Part shown: positions 1-5,904 of the stretch, piece after piece
Numbering within the stretch: the first letter of the stretch is position 1
Layout of the letters: every line of letters starts with the position of its first letter
Origin: Planctomycetota bacterium
GTDB lineage: Bacteria; Planctomycetota; UBA1135; UBA2386
Length of the DNA stretch: 8,489 bases
Direction: 5' to 3'
Assembly (NCBI GenBank): GCA_003235605.1
Contig: QJVU01000272.1
Location: 1-8,489, forward strand
Program-made: the position numbers and the translations under genes
Notes under the pieces: model-generated
What the model was told of the DNA's origin: nothing
Databases searched by the model: none
Seen by the model: only the letters and a program-made list of their open reading frames with translations

Positions 1-343
1 TCCGGATGTAGCCGGCGTCCGCGATCTCCCGCCAGTCATGCCACTCGTCGTGCAGGTCGAAGTCGACGATCAGCGAGCAACAGGATGCCACCACCCTTTC
101 CTGGTATTCGATGCAGAGCTGGCCCTCGGCGAAGACGTCGATCTGGCTCTGGATCTGATCCTTCTGCCACGGCCGCATCCCAGGAAAGCAGAGAGTGGCA
201 ATCTCAACGATCTGGTCGTAGTCCTCGATGGTGATCTGCCGCAGCCTGATCTTCTGCTCGAAGTCCTCGAGGCGCAGCTCACCTTCCTCCAGGTCGTCGT
301 CGTCCGGGTCGTGATGTGCGTCTGCTGTTTCGTTCTCGAACAT
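1..343 (-). CDS. GNAT N-acetyltransferase / carbon-nitrogen hydrolase fusion, N-terminal part (partial)
   Basis: The gene starts at ATG 343 and runs off the left edge, so about 114 residues are visible. A strong Shine-Dalgarno (GGAGGAGGAGG, about 352-362) lies ten bases upstream. The protein opens with an acidic segment (DDDDLEEGE). It continues with IRLRQITIEDYDQIVEI, LCFPGMRPW, EGQLCIEY, VVASCCSLIVDFD and WHDWREIADAGYIR. From memory of the family, this is the typical beginning of YhcX-type bifunctional proteins, in which an N-terminal GNAT domain precedes a nitrilase-superfamily amidase. The amidase half would lie outside the window, so the fusion is inferred from N-terminal similarity. The gene follows the permease gene by 45 bases in the same direction and is probably cotranscribed with it. 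The substrate cannot be told; a plain GNAT enzyme is the alternative. Confidence 0.75.
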   Translation of the reverse strand, partial: MFENETADAHHDPDDDDLEEGELRLEDFEQKIRLRQITIEDYDQIVEIATLCFPGMRPWQKDQIQSQIDVFAEGQLCIEYQERVVASCCSLIVDFDLHDEWHDWREIADAGYIR

Positions 344-388
344 CGTCTGCAGGCCTCCTCCTCCGACCTTGCTGCGAGACCCCTGCGG

Positions 389-1678
389 TCATTCGGCATC
401 GCCGCCATCCGTGGCAGCTCTGGCGTCCTTGCGAAGTCGCACCAGCCCGAGCAGTGGCAGCACGACGATACCGGCTACCGCGGCCACAAGGAAGGCGACC
501 GGCGTTCCTTCCCGAGTCGCGAGCCACCCACCCAGGCGGCCCGACCAGGACTCGCAGGCATTGGTAGCTCCCATGAAAGCACTGAACTGTGTGGCGCCCA
601 GACGCGGGTCCGTGGCATCCATGAACAGCGCATAGCTCGCCGCGGTGAACACGCCGGCGCCGCAGTAGACGGCAGTGAGAAGCGACTCGATCGCGACCTG
701 GGCATCTGGTGTGGGCGCCAAGACATCCCTCATCACGGTGGCAAGAGCCACCCCCAGGGCCGACAGGACCAGAGAGGCGACGGCGACGGTGAGCTGCCTT
801 CCCAACCGGTCCGAGATCCAGCCACCGAGCAACGCGCCCCCAGCCAGGCCCACCACCGTGTTGACGCCGAAGAACGAGGCAACCGCCTGGTCATCGAAGC
901 CGCTGTCCACCAGGACCGGGCCGGCAAGGGACCCGATGGTCTCGAAGGCCACGCCCGAGGTGGCAGCAAACGCCAGCACTGCCCAGGTCGAAGGCAACTC
1001 GAGGACTCGGCGCAGCCTCGTGCCGAACTCGCGCCACCGCTCCGACCCATTGTCCTGGGCCGGTTCCGGCGGCGCGCGGTAGACCAGGTGCAGCGGCATC
1101 AGCGCCAGGATCGTCAACATCAGGAACACAACAATCCCCTCGTCACCCCAGTGTTCCCGCATTCCCACGACCCAACCACCGAACATGCCTCGCGCCAGCA
1201 GCATTCCGAACTGCATCCAGCCGTTGAGGGAGCCATGCTCGGCCGGCGGCGTTCGAACCGCGAGGGCGTCGATGGCGACGTCCTGGGTGGCCGCCGCGCA
1301 GGCATGGCACACCAGCAGCACCAGCAGGAGATCCAGGTCCTTGCCCAGATCGATCCAAAGCAGCGGGGCAAGGGTGGCGAGCATTCCGATCTGGCCGACG
1401 GCAATCCATCCGCGGAATCCGAAGCGCGGCCCACGAAGGACATCCACCAGTGGCGCCCACAGGAACTTGAGCGCCCAGGGCAGGACCAGGAGGCTGGTGA
1501 GCGCGCCGATCGCTTCCTTGCTGACGCCACCCCTCCGCAGCAGGACCGGCAGCGCCCACCAGACGAAGCCGATGGGCGCACCCTCGCAGAAGTAGAGCAG
1601 GCCGAACAGGACGCGGCGACCGTTGCGGGTGGCGTAGAGGTTCAACCCGTCCGCGGGCTTCGCTACCATGGCCGCCAT
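389..1678 (-). CDS. MFS permease, AmpG-like
   Basis: The predicted protein is about 429 residues and rich in hydrophobic helices, consistent with a 12-segment major facilitator in the inner membrane. Features recalling the AmpG/PAT branch are an N-terminal helix with LLYFCEGAPIGFVWWALP (residues 27-44), ALTSLLVLPWALKFLWAPLVD (59-79), and TQDVAIDALAVRTPP (131-145) followed by LNGWMQFGMLLARG. AmpG imports anhydromuropeptides in enterobacteria, but relatives carry other solutes, so the substrate is open. A polar loop near the middle (after LVYRAPPEPAQ) separates the two six-helix halves. The reading frame has ATGs at 1678 and 1669 (MAAM), neither with a clear Shine-Dalgarno. The later one would leave a few bases between this gene and the divergent amidohydrolase. 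The GNAT fusion gene follows downstream after 45 bases, suggesting an operon. Confidence 0.85.
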   Translation of the reverse strand: MAAMVAKPADGLNLYATRNGRRVLFGLLYFCEGAPIGFVWWALPVLLRRGGVSKEAIGALTSLLVLPWALKFLWAPLVDVLRGPRFGFRGWIAVGQIGMLATLAPLLWIDLGKDLDLLLVLLVCHACAAATQDVAIDALAVRTPPAEHGSLNGWMQFGMLLARGMFGGWVVGMREHWGDEGIVVFLMLTILALMPLHLVYRAPPEPAQDNGSERWREFGTRLRRVLELPSTWAVLAFAATSGVAFETIGSLAGPVLVDSGFDDQAVASFFGVNTVVGLAGGALLGGWISDRLGRQLTVAVASLVLSALGVALATVMRDVLAPTPDAQVAIESLLTAVYCGAGVFTAASYALFMDATDPRLGATQFSAFMGATNACESWSGRLGGWLATREGTPVAFLVAAVAGIVVLPLLGLVRLRKDARAATDGGDAE

Positions 1679-2519
1679 GCTGATCGACTGTCACGTCCAC
1701 CTCAACAACTACACGGAGAATCCCGGCCGTCCCACGAAGGAGAACGTCAGGGAGCTCTTCGCGGCGATGGATCGCAACAAGATCGACCACGCGGTGGTGC
1801 TGACCTCCTACCGGGTGGACGTGGACCGCCCCAGCGTGGAAGACCTGCTGATGCTGCTGGCAGACGATGCCCGGACCACGGTCGTGGAAGGCCTGCGCTG
1901 GCGGAGCGAGTCGAGAACAGACCTGTTCCACATGGAGGAGCGGATCCGGGATGGCATCGTGAAGGGCATCAAGCTCTACCCGGGTTATGACCACTACGCG
2001 ATCAACGATCCCTCGCTCGAGACCGTGTTCCGGATCGCAGCCAAGCACAACGTGCCGGTGATGATCCACTGTGGAGACACGTATGCGCGCGACGCCAAGG
2101 TGCGCCAGGCCCATCCACTTCTCGTGGACGACGTCGCCGTGGACAACCCGGATGTGGATTTCGTGATCTGCCATCTCGGCAACCCGTGGTTCCAGGACAC
2201 CGCCGAAGTGCTCTACAAGAACGACAACGTCTACGCGGACATCTCAGGACTCACCCTCGGAGACTTCACCTACGAGTTCGAACGCTACATCGTCAGGCGG
2301 GTCGAGGACATGATTGCCTACATGGGCGAGCCGGGGAAACAGCTGATGTTCGGCAGCGACTGGCCGTTGGTGGGCATGAACACCTACGTGAAGTTCTTCC
2401 ACGGCCTGGAGCTGCCCAACGAGGCCAAGGAGAACATGGCCTGGAGGACCGCGGCGCGTCTGTTCCGGATCGACACCGCCCGTCTGACCGACCGTGGATC
2501 GGCGACAGGTGAGGACTGA
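1677..2519 (+). CDS. Amidohydrolase family protein (PF04909-type, metal-dependent)
   Basis: This 280-residue protein looks like a TIM-barrel hydrolase or decarboxylase of the amidohydrolase-2 group. Metal-ligand motifs are in order: HxH in LIDCHVHL (His6, His8), a strand with KGIKLYPGY (Lys96/Lys99), a His in VMIHCGDT (131), a His in VICHLGNPW (166), and an Asp in MFGSDWP (228). All expected active-site residues are present, so the enzyme is probably functional. The substrate is unknown. ATG 1677 was chosen because HxH normally follows the first few residues; the in-frame ATG at 1668 would add only MAA. Neither has a Shine-Dalgarno. This is the only plus-strand gene in the window. It diverges from the permease gene and converges on the SRPBCC gene, with one base between the two stop codons. 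Confidence 0.85.
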   Translation: MLIDCHVHLNNYTENPGRPTKENVRELFAAMDRNKIDHAVVLTSYRVDVDRPSVEDLLMLLADDARTTVVEGLRWRSESRTDLFHMEERIRDGIVKGIKLYPGYDHYAINDPSLETVFRIAAKHNVPVMIHCGDTYARDAKVRQAHPLLVDDVAVDNPDVDFVICHLGNPWFQDTAEVLYKNDNVYADISGLTLGDFTYEFERYIVRRVEDMIAYMGEPGKQLMFGSDWPLVGMNTYVKFFHGLELPNEAKENMAWRTAARLFRIDTARLTDRGSATGED

Positions 2520-2520
2520 G

Positions 2521-3033
2521 TCAGCCTTCCAGCTTCTTTCTGAGCGCAGCGTGGTATTTCCGCATCGTGCCCTCGTAGCCGAAGATGAACCGCGCCATGA
2601 ACCGGAACACCAGGCTGTCGATGAAGCCGTCCTCGGTGATCGCGAGCTCCGTGCCGCCCTCGACCTTGCGAAGCTCATAGGTCCAGGTACCGCCGAAACC
2701 CTGGTCTTCGTCGGCAATGCGCAACACCAGCCTCTGGGACGGAACCTCCTCGTCCACCAGATAGGTCATGGGTCCGAAGCTGCCGTGTTCCCTGATCCGC
2801 CGCAGGCCGCGCAACGGCTCGAGGACCTCGACCCGTCTCAGGTCCTGGCGCCATTCCGGCATGCGCTCGAAACCCGTGATCGCGGCCCAGACCGTGTCGG
2901 GCGCAGCCCTGTAGGTCTCGCGGACCGTGGCAACGTGCGTGCGGTCGATCATTGCGCCGATGACCAGGATCAGCAGCAACAGGCCGCCCAGCACGCCGAG
3001 CGTGATCCAGAGCCAGGCCATCTTCCGTCTCAC
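2521..3033 (-). CDS. Membrane-anchored SRPBCC-family protein
   Basis: The 170-residue product has one N-terminal membrane helix (about residues 6-28, MAWLWITLGVLGGLLLLILV) followed by a START/Bet v 1-like domain. That domain carries AAPDTVWAAITGFERMPEWRQDL, a GSFGPMTYLVDEEVPSQRLVLRI strand region, FGGTWTYELRKVEGGTELAITE, and a C-terminal helix with FMARFIFGYEGTMRKYHAAL. SRPBCC domains bind hydrophobic ligands; this one is probably tethered to the membrane with the domain on one face. The GTG start at 3033 overlaps the stop of the upstream MarR gene (GTGA), which implies translational coupling. ATG 3021 is an alternative start that would drop four residues. Coupling to a MarR regulator suggests a role in response to a small lipophilic compound, but this is inference. 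Confidence 0.8.
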   Translation of the reverse strand: MRRKMAWLWITLGVLGGLLLLILVIGAMIDRTHVATVRETYRAAPDTVWAAITGFERMPEWRQDLRRVEVLEPLRGLRRIREHGSFGPMTYLVDEEVPSQRLVLRIADEDQGFGGTWTYELRKVEGGTELAITEDGFIDSLVFRFMARFIFGYEGTMRKYHAALRKKLEG

Positions 3034-3512
3034 GTCCTGGCCTCGTGCTCCAGGCGCGCTCGCCTACAGGCCTCCGCCAGGATCCTCAAGCCTCCCAGGG
3101 CTTGCTCGGTCTCGGCTTCGTCCAGGCGGCCGAGCACATCTCGCAGCCGGTCCGTGTCCAGCACCGACGTGGCCTGCATGGCGGCCTCGCCCTTGGCCGT
3201 CAGCCGCAACTCCACCTGCCGGCGATCTTGTTCGTTGACGCTACGGCCGAGGTAGCCGGTCTCCTGCATGCGCTTCACCCACTCCGACAGCGTCGGCACA
3301 CCGATGCCCAGATGGTGGGCGAGGTCGCGAGGACGCGTGCCCCGGCGCCGGTGCAGGTGCGCCAGGTACGCGGAATCCTGGCTGCTGAGATGATGCTGCG
3401 AGCTGCGGCGGCGGGTGTGGCGGTGATGGCACGCCAGGTAGATCTGGGGGTAGTAGTACTGGATCTGGAGCGCGGGCTCGGCATCCGGCAGAGGCGGCGT
3501 GAAGTTGGGCAT
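3030..3512 (-). CDS. MarR-family transcriptional regulator
   Basis: The 160-residue protein has a winged helix-turn-helix. LSSQDSAYLAHL leads into the scaffold helices, GTRPRDLAHHLGIGVPTLSEWVKRMQETGYL (about 58-88) forms the helix-turn-helix with recognition helix near 71-86, and GRSVNEQDRRQVELRLTAKG (89-108) is the wing with the usual D-x-R pair. An N-terminal YYYPQIYLACHHRH segment and a C-terminal helix provide dimerisation surfaces. The frame stays open to a TTG at 3548, but that codon lies inside the -35 hexamer of the predicted promoter. ATG 3512 is therefore preferred, and it sits about where transcription would begin, so the mRNA may be leaderless. The protein probably represses itself and the coupled SRPBCC gene through the palindrome at 3539-3556. 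Confidence 0.85.
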   Translation of the reverse strand: MPNFTPPLPDAEPALQIQYYYPQIYLACHHRHTRRRSSQHHLSSQDSAYLAHLHRRRGTRPRDLAHHLGIGVPTLSEWVKRMQETGYLGRSVNEQDRRQVELRLTAKGEAAMQATSVLDTDRLRDVLGRLDEAETEQALGGLRILAEACRRARLEHEART

Positions 3513-3519
3513 GGCCGCC

Positions 3520-3548
3520 TTTTTAGGTTGCGAGGATTCGTTCGTCAA
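3520..3548 (-). promoter_or_regulatory. Predicted sigma-70-type promoter of the marR-SRPBCC unit
   Basis: On the minus strand there is TTGACG (3548-3543), a 17-base spacer and TAAAAA (3525-3520). The expected transcription start is about seven bases beyond the -10 box, essentially at ATG 3512, so the transcript would have little or no leader. This argues against the in-frame TTG at 3548 as the start codon. Confidence 0.5.
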
Positions 3549-3556
3549 AACGAACG
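3539..3556. promoter_or_regulatory. Candidate MarR operator palindrome
   Basis: CGTTCGTCAAAACGAACG is a perfect 7-base inverted repeat (CGTTCGT / ACGAACG) around a 4-base spacer. It contains the whole -35 hexamer of the predicted marR promoter. Known MarR-family operators are palindromes of about this size placed over their own promoter, so autorepression is likely; binding itself is inferred. Confidence 0.6.
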
Positions 3557-3584
3557 GTTTGGCTGAGCGGCGACGCTGCAGGGC

Positions 3585-4622
3585 TCAGGCGCCGGCTTTC
3601 GCCACCTCGAACCCCGTCCACAGGTTCTCCGGCATGTCCAGCGCGATCTTCAGGGCCCCATTGGAGCCCGCGTACTGCGGCTCCTCCACGGTCCGCACGG
3701 TTCCGCCTCCAAACTCGTCGAGCGCCTGCTCGATGGCCCGCCCCAGGCCGGCGATCTGGCTCCCGCCACCACCCAGCAGCACGTTGTTGCGCATCTGCGC
3801 CTGGAACTCCGGATCATAGGTGGCGATCAGGTCCTGCAGGGCCATCACCGTGGGCGCCACGATGCTCTCACACGCCTCCCGCACCAGGTCGGTGATGTCG
3901 AACTCCTTGGGTCGACCCTGCACGGTGAAGCTCACCCTCACCGGGTCCATGTTCCGCGTCACCGAGGCATTCCGCTCCTTGATCTCGCGGAGCATGTTGA
4001 TCGAGAACTGTGCCTCCGGGTGCTTCCTCTTGATCAACTGTCCCAGCAGCTTGTCGATGTGATCACCAGCGACCTTGTGGGTGCGCTGGTCTTCCGGCTT
4101 CGGCATGGTCCCATGCACGCGACACAGGTCGGTGGTCCCCGCGCCGATGTCGATCACGAGCGTATCCTTCAGGAAGTCCAGACCATAGGCCACCGCGAAC
4201 GGCTCGGAGCACACGATGACGCTGTCCACGTAGCCCCGCGCAGCCTCGATGATCGCGGCCTTGGAGTCCACGGTGGCATCCGCCGGGGCGCCGATCACCG
4301 CATAGATGGTGTTGCCGCCGGGGATGTCCGCCTTCGACATCACGTGCTCGACCAGATCCCGCACAGCCTTCTTCGCAAGCTTCCCCTCTTCGCCGGCAGT
4401 CTTGATCACGCCGTGGTCGAGGGGACGAACCAGGTTCACGGACATGCGGTTCTGCACCGCCTCCTGCCCATACACGACTTCTCGGCCTCCCAAGGCCTTC
4501 CTGGCTACATGGTCCTCGGCGTAGCCCACGAAGGACCAAACCGTCTCCCGAACGCCGGTCGAGCTGGTGATGGAAGTGCGGCTGGTGCCCATGTCGATAC
4601 CGACGTACGTCTTCTCTGCCAT
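3585..4622 (-). CDS. MamK-like bacterial actin ATPase
   Basis: The 345-residue protein has the actin/Hsp70 fold signature in order: phosphate-1 loop GIDMGTSRTS (8-17), VIGAPADAT (109-117), CSEPFAVAYGLD (138-149), phosphate-2 loop VIDIGAGTTDLC (156-167), GTMPKPEDQ, the helix region HPEAQFSINMLREIKE, and the adenosine motif LLGGGGSQIAGLG (282-294). From memory these blocks match MamK, the actin that aligns magnetosomes, more closely than MreB or ParM. Glu140 and Asp158 occupy the places of MamK's catalytic Glu and Asp, so ATP hydrolysis and filament formation are expected. It is of usual MamK length. A Shine-Dalgarno (GAGGA) lies about ten bases before ATG 4622. The PilZ/coiled-coil gene precedes it by 48 bases in the same direction. 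No magnetosome genes surround it, so the cargo is unknown. Confidence 0.85.
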   Translation of the reverse strand: MAEKTYVGIDMGTSRTSITSSTGVRETVWSFVGYAEDHVARKALGGREVVYGQEAVQNRMSVNLVRPLDHGVIKTAGEEGKLAKKAVRDLVEHVMSKADIPGGNTIYAVIGAPADATVDSKAAIIEAARGYVDSVIVCSEPFAVAYGLDFLKDTLVIDIGAGTTDLCRVHGTMPKPEDQRTHKVAGDHIDKLLGQLIKRKHPEAQFSINMLREIKERNASVTRNMDPVRVSFTVQGRPKEFDITDLVREACESIVAPTVMALQDLIATYDPEFQAQMRNNVLLGGGGSQIAGLGRAIEQALDEFGGGTVRTVEEPQYAGSNGALKIALDMPENLWTGFEVAKAGA

Positions 4623-4670
4623 GCTTGGTTTCCTCTGTTCCGTGGTTCTGCTGGTTGGTGGCTCCGTGAA

Positions 4671-5762
4671 TCACTCAATCAATGGTTCTCCCGGGACTGG
4701 CCCCGGGACTGGCCCCGGGACTGCCCCCGGGACTCGCCCCCGGAACTGGCCCTGGACCCGTTTCCGGACCTGCTCCCGGACCTGCTCCCTGATCTGCTCG
4801 CGCAGCCAGTGGTTGTCCCGCGCCAACTCCTCCAGCAGGCTCTGCTTCAAGGCCCGGCTCGGGTCGTCCTCGTCGAGGCCGGGCGTCATGACGTTGCCGC
4901 GGCCCGAACCAGAGCTCATCTCCAGGGCGGCGGCCCGCTGCCGTGCGCGGTCCCGTTCCTTCCGGGCCTGCGCGAGGCTGTGCGCCAACCGTCCCACCTT
5001 GCGCTCCAGGATCAGGATCGCCTCGCTCTGGGCGGTCTGAGCGCTGGCGCGGATCTTCTCGCGCTCCTCGTCGAGGAGACGGGCCATCACCTCGCGCATC
5101 TGCTGCTCGGTCTCCGGGCCGACCTCCCCGTCCCGCACGGCGCGGTCCACGAGGCGGCCCAGCCGCCTCTCGAGCTTCAGAATGCTCTCGTCGGAGACGG
5201 TGAACTGCCGGGTCTCGACGACCGCGCCGCGCTCCGCGTCGAGCTGACTCAGCCCGGCGAGGGCCTCATCCACGATCTCCTCGATCAGGCCGTTCACGGC
5301 GGACATCTGCAGCACCCGAAGGGTGCGCTTCCGCATCGCGAGCTCTTCGGCGGCGACAGCCTCGGATCGGCTGATGAGCGTGGCCTTGACGTCGACCCTG
5401 CCGTCCTGGGAGAGCACGCGGGGTGGGTGCGACTGGGAGGCCTCGCCGGCCACGCAGCCACCCAGGGCCGCTTCCAGCCGGTCGGCATCCTCTGCCGAAC
5501 GGTGGCGCCAGCGCACTCCGACCCGTTGGTTCACCGAGCTGACCACGGCGGCTTCCAGCTCAACCGTGGTGCCGGCCTTCGCTGTCAACACCAACCTTGC
5601 CCGGTAGCGAGAATCCTTGGGGAAACTGAGGTCGGGGGCTGCCTTCAGCAGGCCACCGACCTTGCTGATCTTGAGCACGTCCAAGGCGAACCGACCCCGC
5701 TCCGGGATCTCGAGCACACAGCTGCATCGGACCTGGCTGGCGTCGAAGACCCGAACCACCAT
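4671..5762 (-). CDS. Degenerate PilZ-like domain / coiled-coil protein with tetrapeptide-repeat tail
   Basis: The start is ATG 5762, preceded by GGGAGG at ideal spacing; the frame stays open further upstream but looks non-coding there. The product has 363 residues. Residues 1-100 resemble a PilZ barrel: FALDVLKISKVGGLLKAA, a strand region RYRARLVLTAKAGTTVELEAAVV, then VGVRWRHRSAEDADRLEAAL, which parallels the usual GVRF...LSPED end of PilZ. The RxxxR motif is missing and DxSxxG is changed to KISKVGG, so c-di-GMP binding is doubtful. Residues about 130-285 are charged and helical, probably a coiled coil, with a duplicated block (192-205 and 247-260, 9 of 14 identical). The tail (320-359) is ten tetrapeptides drifting from REQ(V/I) to PGP(V). 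It is probably cotranscribed with the actin gene and may be its adaptor or regulator; I know of no named family for the full architecture. Confidence 0.75.
   Translation of the reverse strand: MVVRVFDASQVRCSCVLEIPERGRFALDVLKISKVGGLLKAAPDLSFPKDSRYRARLVLTAKAGTTVELEAAVVSSVNQRVGVRWRHRSAEDADRLEAALGGCVAGEASQSHPPRVLSQDGRVDVKATLISRSEAVAAEELAMRKRTLRVLQMSAVNGLIEEIVDEALAGLSQLDAERGAVVETRQFTVSDESILKLERRLGRLVDRAVRDGEVGPETEQQMREVMARLLDEEREKIRASAQTAQSEAILILERKVGRLAHSLAQARKERDRARQRAAALEMSSGSGRGNVMTPGLDEDDPSRALKQSLLEELARDNHWLREQIREQVREQVRKRVQGQFRGRVPGAVPGPVPGPVPGEPLIE
4686..4805 (-). repeat. 12-bp coding minisatellite (ten units, tetrapeptide repeat)
   Basis: Ten 12-base units encode residues 320-359 of the PilZ/coiled-coil protein: LREQ, IREQ, VREQ, VRKR, VQGQ, FRGR, VPGA, VPGP, VPGP, VPGE. 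At DNA level, copies at 4690-4701 and 4702-4713 are identical (CCCGGGACTGGC on the plus strand). Those at 4714-4725 and 4726-4737 differ by one or two bases, and the more distal units are degenerate. A hydrophobic residue recurs every fourth position. Confidence 0.8.
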
Positions 5763-5840
5763 GAAACCTCCCGGGTTGGAAACTCCCTGTTCGTAGTTCA
5801 CGGCCCTGCCGCCCGCGCAGGGTGCACGCACCGGCAGCCG

Positions 5841-5869
5841 ATGGTAGGGGAGAATCCGGTCCTCGGCAA
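5841..5869 (-). promoter_or_regulatory. Predicted promoter of the PilZ/coiled-coil - actin unit
   Basis: In the 142-base gap after the membrane-protein gene, the minus strand carries TTGCCG (5869-5864), a 17-base spacer and TACCAT (5846-5841). Four of six bases match consensus in each box. It would give a leader of roughly 70 bases before ATG 5762. A small palindrome, GCAAC-GAGA-GTTGC (5866-5879), overlaps the -35 box and could be an operator. No intrinsic terminator with a T-run was seen in this gap. Confidence 0.4.
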
Positions 5870-5904
5870 CGAGAGTTGCGGCAGGTAGCACCGCCGCCTG
5901 ACGA

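Noticed and set aside
38..1990. A 650-residue plus-strand open frame
   Set aside because: It lies antisense to the permease and GNAT genes and overlaps the amidohydrolase in another frame. Its composition (Arg, Gln, His, Asp rich, no domains) is that of a GC-rich shadow.
3513..3548. Longer MarR start at TTG 3548
   Set aside because: The codon lies in the -35 hexamer and operator palindrome, upstream of the expected transcription start.
3563..3588. Terminator after the actin gene (CTGAGC...GCTCAG)
   Set aside because: Only six base pairs around a 14-base loop, partly inside the coding end, with no T-run.
3585..5762. Fragment of a magnetosome island
   Set aside because: Only the actin resembles a mam gene; neighbours are MarR, SRPBCC, MgtC-like and an IS, with no mamA/B/E/I/M/O/Q-like sequence.
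4020..5888. A 622-residue plus-strand open frame
   Set aside because: It is antisense to the actin and PilZ/coiled-coil genes, whose motifs and Shine-Dalgarno sites are clear; it has no recognisable domain.
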